From contig NZ_KE150457.1 of NCBI RefSeq assembly GCF_000411455.1, positions 1,638,023 to 1,702,022 of the forward strand: a DNA stretch of 64,000 nucleotides, in the 5' to 3' direction. Source of the DNA: Microbacterium sp. oral taxon 186 str. F0373. GTDB taxonomy: Bacteria > Actinomycetota > Actinomycetes > Actinomycetales > Microbacteriaceae. The notes under the pieces are model-generated. The model worked only from the letters and a program-made list of their open reading frames with translations, had not been told where the DNA came from and did not search any database. The stretch's first letter is position 1. Every line of letters starts with the position of its first letter. A program made the translations under genes and the position numbers. Below, one piece after another: positions 22,366-31,157 of this stretch.

Positions 22366-24270
22366 ATGAGCGCTGTCGATGACGCAGAACTTGCCCGACT
22401 TCAGGCCGAGGCAGAGGCGGCCGAGGCCGCGTTGAAGCTCGCCCAGGCCAAAGCCGCGCTCGCCGCCGCCCAGGCCGCGCGCGCCGCCGGCCCTGCGCCC
22501 GCGGAGGAGATTTCCGCTCCGGAGGATGCCGAGGCCGCCTCTGCACCTCCCGAGGCGATATCTCCTCCCGAGGAGCAGGCCCCGCCGGCCGCTCCGGCTG
22601 CGGATGCCGCGGCGGCACCGGATGCCGCGGCATCCGGACCTCTCGACGGCGACCAGGTCGCCGCGATCGCGAAGGGGTACGCCTTCGAGGGCCTGACCCT
22701 CGATCTCGGTGCCCTGATGAACACCGAGCCGGTGCCGTCGGCGCAGATCCGCATCCCGCTGGCCATGATGAACCGACATGGCCTCGTCGCGGGAGCCACC
22801 GGCACCGGCAAGACCCGCACGCTGCAGGGGCTCGCCGAACAGCTCGCCGCGAAGGGCGTTGCGGTCTTCGCCGCCGACATGAAGGGCGATCTGTCGGGCG
22901 TGGCGACGCCGGGCGCGCCGAGCGAGAAGCTGCTCGCGCGGACGGCGGCGATCGGACAGGAGTGGGCGCCCGCGGCATCCGTCACCGAGTACTTCGCCCT
23001 CGGGGGCGTCGGCAAGGGCGTGCCGGTGCGCGCGACCGTCTCGGGGTTCGGGCCGCTGCTGCTGAGCAAGGTGCTCGGCCTCAACGAGACCCAGGAGTCC
23101 AGCCTCGGACTCGTCTTCCACTACGCCGACGCGAACGGACTGGCCCTGGTCGACCTGTCCGACCTGCGCGCCGTGCTCACGTGGCTCACGAGCGACGAGG
23201 GCAAGGACGAGCTCAAGGAGCTCGGCGGGCTGTCGTCGGCGACGGCCGGCGTGATCCTGCGCAAGCTCATCACCTTCGCCGACGACGGCGCCGACGTCTT
23301 CTTCGGCGAGCCCGAGTTCGACGTGCGCGACATCCTGCGCACCGCTCCGGACGGACGCGGGGTGATCTCGCTGCTGGAGGTGCCCGGCGTCGCCGACAAG
23401 CCGGCGCTCTTCTCGACCTTCCTCATGTACCTGCTGGCCGAGCTGTTCGAGATCCTCCCCGAAGTGGGCGACCTCGACAAGCCGAAGCTCGTGTTCTTCT
23501 TCGACGAGGCCCACCTCTTGTTCCGCGATGCGTCCAAGGCGTTCTTGGCCGCGATCACGCAGACCGTCCGCCTCATCCGGTCCAAGGGCGTCGGCGTCTT
23601 CTTCGTCACGCAGACGCCGAAGGACGTGCCCTCCGACGTGCTCGGCCAGCTCGGTTCGCGCGTGCAGCATGCCCTCCGTGCCTTCACCCCCGACGACGCG
23701 AAGGCCCTGCGCGCGACCGTGGGCACGTATCCGACGAGCGGCTACGACCTCGAACGGGTGCTGCAGGAGCTCGGCACCGGAGAGGCGATCGTCACCGTCA
23801 TGAACGAGAAGGGTGCGCCGACCCCGGTCGCCTGGACGCGACTGCGCGCGCCGCAGGGCCTCATGTCGCCCACCCCCGACCCGGACATCGAGCGAGCCGT
23901 GCACGCCTCGCCGCTGCTGGCCCGCTACGGCACGCCGATCGATCGCGAGTCGGCGCGCGAGATCCTCACCGCGAAGATGAACGCCGCCGCGGAGGCGGAC
24001 GCCGCGGCCGCACAGGCCAAGGTGCAGGAGCAGGCGGCGAAGGAGCAGGAGAAGCAGCGGGCCGCACAGGCGAAGGCGGATGCCGCCGCCGAGCGCGAGC
24101 GACAGAAGGAGTACGACCGGATCCTGCGCTCCACCGGCGGCTCGACGCGGACGACGCGCACCTCCCGCGCGTCACAGAAATCGCCCATCGAGCAGGTGTT
24201 GAACTCGAAGTCGACCCAGACGATCCTGAACTCCGTCATCCGGGGGCTCTTCGGCACCGGCCGCCGCTGA
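22366..24270 (+). CDS. HerA-like ATPase (DUF853, YjgR type)
   Basis: 634 aa. The Walker A motif GATGTGKT lies near residue 146 and Walker B reads KLVFFFDEAHLLF near 380; FFVTQTPKDVPSDVLGQLG is the HerA/FtsK-superfamily sensor region. Before the ATPase core are a helical Ala-rich stretch (residues 5-45) and a Pro/Ala/Glu linker; near the C-terminus a long Ala/Gln/Lys coiled coil (540-590) precedes a conserved tail (SPIEQVLNSKSTQTILNSV). YjgR-type proteins have no established role; the HerA relation suggests DNA pumping or remodelling. It may be cotranscribed with the PAP2 gene. Confidence 0.85.
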   Translation: MSAVDDAELARLQAEAEAAEAALKLAQAKAALAAAQAARAAGPAPAEEISAPEDAEAASAPPEAISPPEEQAPPAAPAADAAAAPDAAASGPLDGDQVAAIAKGYAFEGLTLDLGALMNTEPVPSAQIRIPLAMMNRHGLVAGATGTGKTRTLQGLAEQLAAKGVAVFAADMKGDLSGVATPGAPSEKLLARTAAIGQEWAPAASVTEYFALGGVGKGVPVRATVSGFGPLLLSKVLGLNETQESSLGLVFHYADANGLALVDLSDLRAVLTWLTSDEGKDELKELGGLSSATAGVILRKLITFADDGADVFFGEPEFDVRDILRTAPDGRGVISLLEVPGVADKPALFSTFLMYLLAELFEILPEVGDLDKPKLVFFFDEAHLLFRDASKAFLAAITQTVRLIRSKGVGVFFVTQTPKDVPSDVLGQLGSRVQHALRAFTPDDAKALRATVGTYPTSGYDLERVLQELGTGEAIVTVMNEKGAPTPVAWTRLRAPQGLMSPTPDPDIERAVHASPLLARYGTPIDRESAREILTAKMNAAAEADAAAAQAKVQEQAAKEQEKQRAAQAKADAAAERERQKEYDRILRSTGGSTRTTRTSRASQKSPIEQVLNSKSTQTILNSVIRGLFGTGRR

Positions 24271-24344
24271 CGCTCGTCCTTGCGCGCGGCGACCCCGTGC
24301 GCAAGGGGATGCGCCGCGCGCAGCAGCCGTCTAGCGTGACACAC

Positions 24345-25904
24345 ATGAGCGAGCTGTCGAGCCCCACCGGTCGGGAAGAGGAGCTGCGCGCCGTACCCCG
24401 CGCGGACGTCACGGCGCCGCGGGCGCTCGTGCTCGGCGCGACCGGCTACATCGGCGGGAGGCTCGTGCCGAGGCTGATCGCCGCGGGCTATCGCGTCCGC
24501 GTGCTCGTGCGCGATGCGGCCCGCCTGAGCGCCTTCTCCTGGGGTGAAGAGGTCGAGGTCATGGTCGGCTCCGCCGTCGACGAGCCGGCGCTCGCGCAGG
24601 CCTGCGCCGACGTGGACGTCCTCTACTACCTGATCCACTCGATGTCGGCCGGCGCCGGGTTCGAGCAGGCCGACCTCGAGGCCGCGCGCGCCGTCGCCAC
24701 GGCGGCGGCCGCGGCATCCGTCGCTCGTCTGGTCTACCTCGGCGGACTGCACCCGGAAGGCGTGCCGCTGAGCCCGCACCTGCGCTCCCGCGTCGAGGTG
24801 GGGGAGGTGTTCCTCGCCAGCGGTGTGCCGACGCTGGTGCTGCAGGCCGGGGTCGTGATCGGGTCGGGGTCGGCGTCGTTCGAGATGATCCGCCACCTCA
24901 CCGAGGTGCTGCCGTACATGCCCGCCCCCAAGTGGGTGCGCAACTTCATCCAGCCGATCGCCGTCCGCGACGTCATGTACTACCTGCTGGGGGCTGCACG
25001 CGTCGCCGCCGACGTGAACCGCGCCGTCGACATCGGCGGCCCCGATGTGCTGCGCTACGGACAGATGATGAACGGCTACGCGGTCGAAGCGGGCCTGCCG
25101 CAGCGGCCCATCGCGCCCCTTCCGGTGCTCACACCCGGGTTGGCGTCGCACTGGGTGAACGTCGTGACACCGGTGCCGCGCTCGATCGCCCGCCCGCTCA
25201 TCGCCTCACTGCAGAACGAGTGCGTCATGGACGACCACGACATCGACGCCATCATCCCGCCGCCCGCGGGTGGTCTCACGCCCTATCGTCGGGCCGTGGC
25301 GCTGGCCCTGGGTCGCGTCGCGGCCGACAGTGTGGAGACGAGCTGGCAGGATGCCGAGGTCAGCGGCGTGCCGTCGGATCCGCTGCCGTCCGATCCGGAC
25401 TGGTCGGGGCGCACCGTCTTCACCGACGTGCGCACGGCGACGACGACCGCGAGCCCCGCGCGGCTCTGGGAGGTCATCGAGGGGATCGGCGGCGAGAACG
25501 GCTGGTACTCCGCGCCCCTGCTGTGGGCGCTGCGCGGCTGGATGGACCGGGTCGTCGGAGGCGTAGGGCTCGTGCGCGGCCGGCGAAACCGCAGCCGCGT
25601 CGCCGTCGGCGACGTCATCGATTTCTGGCGGGTCGAGAAGGTGGAGCCGCAGCAGCTGCTGCGCCTGCGTGCCGAGATGAAGGTCCCGGGACTCGCATGG
25701 CTCGACCTCGGCTGCGAGCCGGGACCGGACGGCGGCGCTGTCTACCGCCAGCGGGCGGTGTTCTTCCCCTCCGGCCTGTCGGGGCGGCTGTACTGGCTGG
25801 CCGTGCTGCCCTTCCACGGCTTCATCTTCCGGGGGATGGCCAACCGCATCACCGCGGCGGCCGAACACACCGATGCCGCCGAGCGCGCGGAGGCTGCGAC
25901 CTAG
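24345..25904 (+). CDS. SDR-type NAD(P)-binding protein with DUF2867 domain
   Basis: 519 aa. An N-terminal NmrA-like Rossmann domain shows ALVLGATGYIGGRLVPRLI and YLIHSM, and a C-terminal DUF2867 (START-like) domain covers about residues 355-510, with SRVAVGDVIDFWRV and a hydrophobic end. This fusion is common in actinobacteria but its substrate is unknown. TAGCGT lies seven bases before the ATG. The TAG stop at 25902 doubles as the first bases of the -10 box of the next gene. Confidence 0.85.
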   Translation: MSELSSPTGREEELRAVPRADVTAPRALVLGATGYIGGRLVPRLIAAGYRVRVLVRDAARLSAFSWGEEVEVMVGSAVDEPALAQACADVDVLYYLIHSMSAGAGFEQADLEAARAVATAAAAASVARLVYLGGLHPEGVPLSPHLRSRVEVGEVFLASGVPTLVLQAGVVIGSGSASFEMIRHLTEVLPYMPAPKWVRNFIQPIAVRDVMYYLLGAARVAADVNRAVDIGGPDVLRYGQMMNGYAVEAGLPQRPIAPLPVLTPGLASHWVNVVTPVPRSIARPLIASLQNECVMDDHDIDAIIPPPAGGLTPYRRAVALALGRVAADSVETSWQDAEVSGVPSDPLPSDPDWSGRTVFTDVRTATTTASPARLWEVIEGIGGENGWYSAPLLWALRGWMDRVVGGVGLVRGRRNRSRVAVGDVIDFWRVEKVEPQQLLRLRAEMKVPGLAWLDLGCEPGPDGGAVYRQRAVFFPSGLSGRLYWLAVLPFHGFIFRGMANRITAAAEHTDAAERAEAAT

Positions 25905-25913
25905 ACTCGCCCC

Positions 25914-26513
25914 GTGCCCTTCCTGCGTTCTTTTCGCCCCGGCGACGAGCCCGCCCTCGCCGACATCTGCCTGCGCACCGGCGATGCCGGCAGCGATGCC
26001 ACCGGCATCCTGGACGACGACGACATCTGGGGGGCGGTGTTCGTGTTGCCGTACGTCGCGCGCCACCCCGAACTCGCCGTGGTCGTCGAGACGGACGATG
26101 GGCGGGTCGCGGGCTACGCCGTCGCCACCGACGACACCGACGCATTCGAGGAGTGGTTCCTGAGCGAGTGGTGGCCGCGCTTCGCGCAGCGCTGGCCGAA
26201 GCCGGTCGGCGAGCCCGCCACGCGACAGGACTCCGTGCTGGCGTACGCCTACGGGCGCCATCCGGGCGCCGAGCCTTTCGCAGAGTCCTTCCCCGCGCAT
26301 CTGCACATCGATCTGCTTCCCGAACTTCAGGGGCAGGGGTGGGGGCGCCGGCTGATCGCCGCGCTCTTGGAGCGACTTCGCGCCGCAGAGGTTCGGGGCG
26401 TGCACCTGGTCGCCGCCGGCACCAACGCCGGTGCCATCGCGTTCTACGCGCGTCTGGGCTTCACGCGCCTGGACGCTCCCGCCGACGTCGCCGCCTTCGG
26501 CATGCTCCTGTAG
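25914..26513 (+). CDS. GNAT-family N-acetyltransferase
   Basis: 199 aa. The acetyl-CoA binding motif is LQGQGWGRRLIAALLERL (near residue 138), with AIAFYARLGFTRLD at the C-terminal end of the fold. The sequence resembles O-GlcNAcase-associated or aminoglycoside-type GNATs, but the acceptor cannot be named. The GTG start has TAGACT six bases upstream, so it is probably leaderless. Confidence 0.85.
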   Translation: MPFLRSFRPGDEPALADICLRTGDAGSDATGILDDDDIWGAVFVLPYVARHPELAVVVETDDGRVAGYAVATDDTDAFEEWFLSEWWPRFAQRWPKPVGEPATRQDSVLAYAYGRHPGAEPFAESFPAHLHIDLLPELQGQGWGRRLIAALLERLRAAEVRGVHLVAAGTNAGAIAFYARLGFTRLDAPADVAAFGMLL

Positions 26514-26529
26514 CGCCCCTCCCGCCTCT

Positions 26530-26615
26530 TCGCCGAGCCGCCACGTTTTCGCCGACCCGCCACGATATGTCGCGCCGAAACAGGGCGGCTCGCGCGGAAG
26601 GTGGCGGCTCGGCGA
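26530..26615. repeat. Intergenic palindromic element (REP-like)
   Basis: TCGCCGAGCCGCCAC (26530-26544) returns as its exact complement at 26601-26615. A second copy of the left arm (TCGCCGACCCGCCAC, one change) stands at 26549-26563, and GGGCGGCTCGCGCG near 26583 is a degenerate right-arm copy. The whole is a nested inverted repeat with no coding potential, placed between gnat and mogA on the same strand. Confidence 0.75.
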
Positions 26616-26642
26616 CGAGACGGGGGAAAGGGGGCGGGGGCG

Positions 26643-26655
26643 TAGGGTGGGGGCG
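26643..26655 (+). promoter_or_regulatory. Leaderless -10 box of mogA
   Basis: TAGGGT at 26643-26648, six bases, then GTG 26655. Confidence 0.5.
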
Positions 26656-27131
26656 TGGGCAGCCTCGCCGTCGTGATCACCGTCTCGGATCGGTCGGCTG
26701 CGGGTGCGCGCGCCGACACGGCGGGGCCGCTGGCCGTCGCCGCGCTGCGCGAGGCGGGGTGGGAGTGCGCCGACGCGCGCATCATCGCCGACGGCGCCGA
26801 CAGCGTCGAGTCCGCGCTGCGCGCCGCCCTGGCCGACGGTGCGCGCCTCGTCGTCACGACCGGGGGGACCGGCGTCGCCAAACGAGACGAGACGCCCGAG
26901 GGTACGGATCGCGTCATCGAGCGCGCGCTCGACGGCATCCCCGAGGAGCTTCGCCGTCGCAGCGTGGCCGAGAAGCCGGCCGGCATGCTCTCTCGCGGTC
27001 GCGCCGGCACCGCGGGGCGTGCCCTGATCGTCAACCTGCCCGGGTCGCCGGCGGCCGTGACCTCCGGGATGCCTGTCATCCTCTCGGTCGCCGGTCATGT
27101 GGTGCACCAGCTCGACGGAGGAGATCACTGA
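26655..27131 (+). CDS. mogA: Molybdopterin adenylyltransferase-type protein (MogA/MoaB family)
   Basis: 158 aa. VVITVSDRSAAG at the N-terminus and VVTTGGTGVAKRDETPE (near 72) are the MPT-binding signatures, and NLPGSPAAV is the conserved third motif. The enzyme activates molybdopterin by adenylylation before MoeA inserts molybdate. MoaB and MogA cannot be told apart reliably here. The stop overlaps the moaE start by one base, so the two genes form an operon. Confidence 0.9.
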   Translation: MGSLAVVITVSDRSAAGARADTAGPLAVAALREAGWECADARIIADGADSVESALRAALADGARLVVTTGGTGVAKRDETPEGTDRVIERALDGIPEELRRRSVAEKPAGMLSRGRAGTAGRALIVNLPGSPAAVTSGMPVILSVAGHVVHQLDGGDH

Positions 27132-27559
27132 TGGCTGCCGTTCGCATCGCCCGCATCACCGAGGAGCCGCTGGATGCCGCCGCGCACCTCGCCGCCGTCG
27201 ACGACCCCCGGGCGGGGGCCGTCACGAGCTTCATCGGAACGGTGCGCGATCACGACCCCGACGCCGCAACGGCCGTCCTCGCGCTGGAATACTCCTCGCA
27301 CCCGGATGCCGAGGCGACGCTGCACGACATCGCGCTGACCGCCATCGGCGACACGCGCGCGACCGTCGCCGTGAGCCATCGCGTCGGGCGCGTCGAGGTC
27401 GGCGAGGCCGCCGTCGTCATCGCCGTCTCGACGCCCCACCGCGCCGAGGCGTTCGAGGTGTGCCGCGCCATCATCGAGGCGATCAAGCGCGAGCTGCCGG
27501 TGTGGAAGCGTCAGCTGACGGCCGACGGGGCCGCGGCGTGGAAGGGGATCGGCGGCTGA
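27131..27559 (+). CDS. moaE: Molybdopterin synthase large subunit
   Basis: 142 aa. GAVTSFIGTVRDHD and LEYSSHPDAEA at the front, HRVGRVEVGEAAVVIAVS in the centre and IKRELPVWKRQ near the C-terminus (catalytic Lys residues) define MoaE. With MoaD it converts cyclic pyranopterin monophosphate to molybdopterin. It ends GIGG-stop, and its stop region forms a 22-bp palindrome with the convergent moaD end. Confidence 0.95.
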   Translation: MAAVRIARITEEPLDAAAHLAAVDDPRAGAVTSFIGTVRDHDPDAATAVLALEYSSHPDAEATLHDIALTAIGDTRATVAVSHRVGRVEVGEAAVVIAVSTPHRAEAFEVCRAIIEAIKRELPVWKRQLTADGAAAWKGIGG

Positions 27560-27572
27560 GCGCTCAGCCGCC
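27551..27572. terminator. Perfect palindrome at the convergent moaE/moaD ends
   Basis: Eleven-base arms (GGCGGCTGAGC and its complement) without a spacer contain the last codons and stops of both genes, because both proteins end Gly-Gly-stop with the same codons. It may work as a bidirectional terminator, though it has no T tract. Confidence 0.55.
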
Positions 27573-27797
27573 GGCGAACGGCGGCAGCACGTCGACGAGG
27601 GTATCGGCGCCGAGCGGCGCCGAGCCGTCGGTGCGGCGTCCGTCGACGAGCACGGCGCAGCGGGGGAGGATCCGCCCGAGTGCCGGAGACTCCCGCGTGA
27701 GCGCGGCGCGCAGGCCGTCGAGATCGGTTTCGGTTCGCGCTTCCTCGTCGCGCCCGGCGAACTCGGCGGCGGCGGCGAAGTAACGGACCCGCGGCAT
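27564..27797 (-). CDS. moaD: Molybdopterin synthase sulfur-carrier subunit
   Basis: 77 aa with the ubiquitin-like beta-grasp pattern: VRYFAAAAEFAG at the start and VDVLPPFAGG at the end. The C-terminal Gly-Gly is adenylated and thiocarboxylated by MoeB. It is the last gene of the moeBR-moeA-moaC-moaD operon, and its start overlaps the moaC stop by one base. Confidence 0.95.
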   Translation of the reverse strand: MPRVRYFAAAAEFAGRDEEARTETDLDGLRAALTRESPALGRILPRCAVLVDGRRTDGSAPLGADTLVDVLPPFAGG

Positions 27798-28267
27798 CAG
27801 GACTCCCGCACCCAGTCGCCCGACTTGCCGCCGGTCTTGGCGATGAGGCGGACGTTCTCGATGGCGGTGGCCTTGTCCATGCCCTTCACCATGTCGACGA
27901 TCGTCAGGGCCGCGACGGAGGCCGCCGTCAGCGCTTCCATCTCCACCCCGGTGCGGTCGGCGGTGCGGACGGTCGCGGTGATCTCGACGCCGTCGTCGGT
28001 GATGGACAGGTCCACGCTCGCGCCGTGGACCCCGATCACATGGGCGAGCGGAAGCAGCTCGGGCGTGCGTTTGGCGGCTTGGATGCCCGCGATGCGTGCG
28101 ACGGCGAGCACATCGCCCTTCGGCACCGCTCCGTCGCGGAGCGCGGCGACGACGGCGGGCGCGCAGCGGACGAGCGCAGCGGCGGTCGCAGCGCGCACCG
28201 TCGGCTGCTTCTCGGTCACATCGACCATGCGGGCGTGACCGGCGCCGTCCAGGTGGGTGAAGCTCAT
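27797..28267 (-). CDS. moaC: Cyclic pyranopterin monophosphate synthase
   Basis: 156 aa. [12 protein letters not shown] at the front, [17 protein letters not shown] in the middle, [20 protein letters not shown] and the end IAKTGGKSG are the classic MoaC blocks, including the catalytic Lys of KGMDK. MoaC acts after MoaA in the first step of molybdenum-cofactor synthesis. It overlaps moeA (ATGA at 28264-28267) and moaD. Confidence 0.96.
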   Translation of the reverse strand: MSFTHLDGAGHARMVDVTEKQPTVRAATAAALVRCAPAVVAALRDGAVPKGDVLAVARIAGIQAAKRTPELLPLAHVIGVHGASVDLSITDDGVEITATVRTADRTGVEMEALTAASVAALTIVDMVKGMDKATAIENVRLIAKTGGKSGDWVRES

Positions 28268-29529
28268 GCGTCCCATCCTTCCAGCAGGTGCACCATGACC
28301 GGGTCGCCCTCGTGCACCTCGGCGACGTCGGCGGGGACGACGGCGAGGGCACGCGCGAGCCCGAGGCCGCCCGCGAGGTGCGATCCCGATCCGCCCGCCG
28401 TCGCCGGTCGTACGCTCCAGCGGTCGCCCGCGGTGTCGATGACCGCGGGCAGATACTGCCGCCGTCCCTCCGGGGTGCGCCACGACGTCGCGGCGGGCAG
28501 GGTGAGCCGGGGGCGCCGGATCACCCGTCGCCCCTGCATCGCCAGCAGGGCGGGACGGACGAACACCTCGAACGAGACGGCCGCGCTGACGGGGTTTCCC
28601 GGCAGGCCGAACAGCAACGCCACGCCCGTGGGCGTGGGCAGCGTGCCGAAGCCCTGCGGTTTGCCAGGCTGCATCGCGACGCGGCTGAAGGTCATGGCCG
28701 CCGCCAGCTCGGTGCGCACCACTTCGAAGGCGCCGGCGCTGACGCCGCCGGAGAAGATCACCGCGTCGACGGATGCCGCCAGCAGCCCCGCCACCGCGTC
28801 GCGGAGAGCGCCGCCCTCGTCGTCCACGCAGACCTGAGCGATCACGTCGGCGCCGGCAGCCGCCGCGAGCCCCGCGAGCAGGACGCCGTTGGATTCGGGG
28901 ATCTGCCCGCGTCGCAGTGGTGTTCCGGCCGGGGCGAGCTCGCTGCCCGTCGAGACGATGGCGACGCGGGGCCGGGCCGAAACGACCGCGTGTGTGCGTC
29001 CCGCGGCGGTCGCCGCAGCGACCTGGAGAGGTCCGAGCATCATGCCCGCCTCCAGGACCACGTCGCCGGAGCGGAGGTCATCGCCCGCGCGGCGGACGAA
29101 CGCTCCGGCTGAGCGCGGGGCGCGCTGGACCGTCGCGGTCTGCAGGGAGTCGGAGAGCCCGCCGGCGGTGTCTTCGAAGGGGACGATGGCGTCGGCATCC
29201 GAGGGCACGGGCGAGCCCGTCATGATGCGCGCTGCCTCGCCCGCAGCGAGCGGTGGATCGTCGGCGGTGCCCGCCGGCAGGTCCGCGACGACGCGGAGGA
29301 TGACGGGAGCTGCGGGGCTCGCGTGCGCGACGTCGGCGAAGCGCACGGCGAAGCCGTCCATGGCCGAGTTGTCGAAGACGGGGATGTCGAGGGCGGCGCG
29401 CACCGGCTCGCGCAGTGTCGCGCCGGTCGCCTCCGCCAGTGCGACCCGCGCGGTGGGCAGTGGACGCACGGCGGCGAGCACGTCGCCGAGCTGCTCCTCG
29501 ACGGTGCGCAGCGGCGCGCCGGCGCTCAT
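28264..29529 (-). CDS. moeA: Molybdopterin molybdotransferase
   Basis: 421 aa. [12 protein letters not shown] (near 53), [16 protein letters not shown] (near 102), [14 protein letters not shown], the MPT-binding [13 protein letters not shown] and [11 protein letters not shown] are in the standard MoeA order, and domain IV closes the protein. MoeA inserts molybdate into adenylylated molybdopterin. Start and stop overlap those of its operon neighbours by ATGA. No insertion or truncation is seen. Confidence 0.95.
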   Translation of the reverse strand: MSAGAPLRTVEEQLGDVLAAVRPLPTARVALAEATGATLREPVRAALDIPVFDNSAMDGFAVRFADVAHASPAAPVILRVVADLPAGTADDPPLAAGEAARIMTGSPVPSDADAIVPFEDTAGGLSDSLQTATVQRAPRSAGAFVRRAGDDLRSGDVVLEAGMMLGPLQVAAATAAGRTHAVVSARPRVAIVSTGSELAPAGTPLRRGQIPESNGVLLAGLAAAAGADVIAQVCVDDEGGALRDAVAGLLAASVDAVIFSGGVSAGAFEVVRTELAAAMTFSRVAMQPGKPQGFGTLPTPTGVALLFGLPGNPVSAAVSFEVFVRPALLAMQGRRVIRRPRLTLPAATSWRTPEGRRQYLPAVIDTAGDRWSVRPATAGGSGSHLAGGLGLARALAVVPADVAEVHEGDPVMVHLLEGWDA

Positions 29530-30635
29530 GACTGCTGCCACGCGGCGAGACCGCCCACGAGGATGTCGGCGTCGACGCCGCGGGCCCGGAGGGCGTCGGC
29601 AGCATGGCGGGCGCGGATGCCGTGCGCACAGATGACGACGACGTGCTCGTCGTCGATCTGCGCCGGATCGTCCAGGAGATCGCCGAGGGGGATCAGGACG
29701 GAGCCGGCGACGACGCCGGTCTGCGTCTCCCACGGTTCGCGCACATCGAGGAGGGTGGCGCCGGCCTCCTGAGCGGCGAGCATCTCGCTCGCCGTCAGCT
29801 CGCGGATCGCCGCGGGGGCCGCCGCGGCGGGAGCGTCGATCGGCTGCGGCGTCGTCGTAGCGGCGGGAGCAGCCCCGCGCAGCGCGACCTCGGTCTGCGT
29901 CCCGCGCAGGGCGTCGATCACGAGCACGCGGCCCAGCAGCGGCTCACCGGTGCCCACGATGAGCTTGATCGCCTCGACGGCGAGGATGCCGCCCACCTGC
30001 AGGCAGAGGGCTCCGAGCACGCCGACCTCGGCGCAGGTGGGCGGCGTGCCGACCTCGTCGGCGGGATGCAGGTCGGACAGCACGACCGGGTCGGTCCCGG
30101 CCGGTGGTGCGTTCCAGAACACCGTGACCTGTGCGTGGAACTCCTGCAGCACGCCCCAGACGAGCGGGATGCCGAGACTCTCGCAGGCGGCGGCGACCGC
30201 TGCCCGGGTCTCGAACGTGTCGCTGCCGTCCACGACGAGATCGGCGCCGTGGAGCAGGTCCTGCGCGTTCTCGGTCGTGAGGCGTTCGGCGACGGGGATG
30301 ACCACCGTCTCGGGGGACAGGTCGGCAGCGACGCGCTCCGCCGATGCGGTCTTGTGCGCGCCGATGTCGGCGTGTCGGTGAAGAAGCTGCCGCTGGAGGT
30401 TGCTGAGGTCGACGACGTCGTCGTCGATGACCGTCAGGGTGCCGATGCCGGCCGCGGCCAGTGCCATGACGACGGGGGAGCCGAGCCCGCCGGCGCCCAC
30501 GACGGCGACATGCGCGGCCGCGAGTCGGCGCTGACCGAGATCGCCCACGCCGTTCAGCACGAGGTGGCGCTGCGTGCGTGCGCGTTCGGCGGGGCTGAGG
30601 TCGGGAGCGGGGTCGACGAGAGGAGGCAGCGGCAC
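29526..30635 (-). CDS. moeB: MoeB/ThiF-type E1-like enzyme fused to rhodanese (MoeBR/MoeZ)
   Basis: 369 aa from GTG 30635, chosen because TACGCT (30642-30647 on the reverse strand) stands six bases upstream; the frame is open to 30680. The adenylating domain has VAVVGAGGLGSPV and SDTFETRAAVAAAC, with the single cysteine of PTCAEVGVLG typical of MoeZ. After an Ala/Pro linker the rhodanese domain (about residues 270-369) carries the active-site loop CAHGIR. The enzyme adenylates MoaD (perhaps also a ThiS or CysO partner) and supplies sulfur from its persulfide. It heads the moeBR-moeA-moaC-moaD operon. Confidence 0.92.
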   Translation of the reverse strand: MPLPPLVDPAPDLSPAERARTQRHLVLNGVGDLGQRRLAAAHVAVVGAGGLGSPVVMALAAAGIGTLTVIDDDVVDLSNLQRQLLHRHADIGAHKTASAERVAADLSPETVVIPVAERLTTENAQDLLHGADLVVDGSDTFETRAAVAAACESLGIPLVWGVLQEFHAQVTVFWNAPPAGTDPVVLSDLHPADEVGTPPTCAEVGVLGALCLQVGGILAVEAIKLIVGTGEPLLGRVLVIDALRGTQTEVALRGAAPAATTTPQPIDAPAAAAPAAIRELTASEMLAAQEAGATLLDVREPWETQTGVVAGSVLIPLGDLLDDPAQIDDEHVVVICAHGIRARHAADALRARGVDADILVGGLAAWQQS

Positions 30636-30761
30636 GGTGCCAGCGTATCCGCCGTGCCCGTCCGCGGGGCCGTGCGCCACAAGCGCCTCCCGCTGTCGAA
30701 ATCCGCAAATGCGTCCTCTGAGGCGGCCTTCTGTCCGCAGATGCGCGCTATCGTCGGCGGT

Positions 30762-31157
30762 ATGCGTTCATACCGTGTCACCGAGGCCGCGCGTCTGCTC
30801 GGCGTGAGCGACGACACCCTCCGTCGGTGGGTCGATCAGAGCATTCTTCCGACAACGGGGGCCTCGCCGGTCGAGATCCCCGGCGATGCGCTCGCCGCCC
30901 GTGCGGTCGCACTCGCCCACGCCGCCGCAGACCCCGCGGATGTCCTCTCCAGCGCACGCAACCGATTCGTGGGGCTCGTCACGCGCGTGCAGCAGGACGG
31001 AGTGATGGCGCAGGTCGACATCCAATCCGGCCCGCACCGCGTCGTCTCGTTGATGTCGGCCGAGGCGGTCCGCGACCTGGGGCTCGAGCCCGGTGCGCTG
31101 GCCGTGGCGGTCATCAAAGCCACCTCCGTCATCGTCGAGACTCCGAAGGAGAGCTGA
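30762..31157 (+). CDS. HTH and molybdate-binding (Mop/TOBE) regulator
   Basis: 131 aa. The N-terminal MerR/excisionase-type helix-turn-helix reads VTEAARLLGVSDDTLRRWVD and is followed by a single Mop domain (ARNRFVGLVTRVQQDGVMAQ to the end) that binds molybdate. It is probably a ModE-like sensor that controls the modABC genes downstream, the first of which overlaps its stop (TGATG). TATCGT lies seven bases before the ATG; an ATG at 30741 is an alternative. Confidence 0.88.
   Translation: MRSYRVTEAARLLGVSDDTLRRWVDQSILPTTGASPVEIPGDALAARAVALAHAAADPADVLSSARNRFVGLVTRVQQDGVMAQVDIQSGPHRVVSLMSAEAVRDLGLEPGALAVAVIKATSVIVETPKES

Noticed and set aside
30636..30680. Upstream start of the MoeBR protein at 30680
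   Set aside because: A -10 box lies between it and GTG 30635 at leaderless spacing; the extra residues are not family-like.
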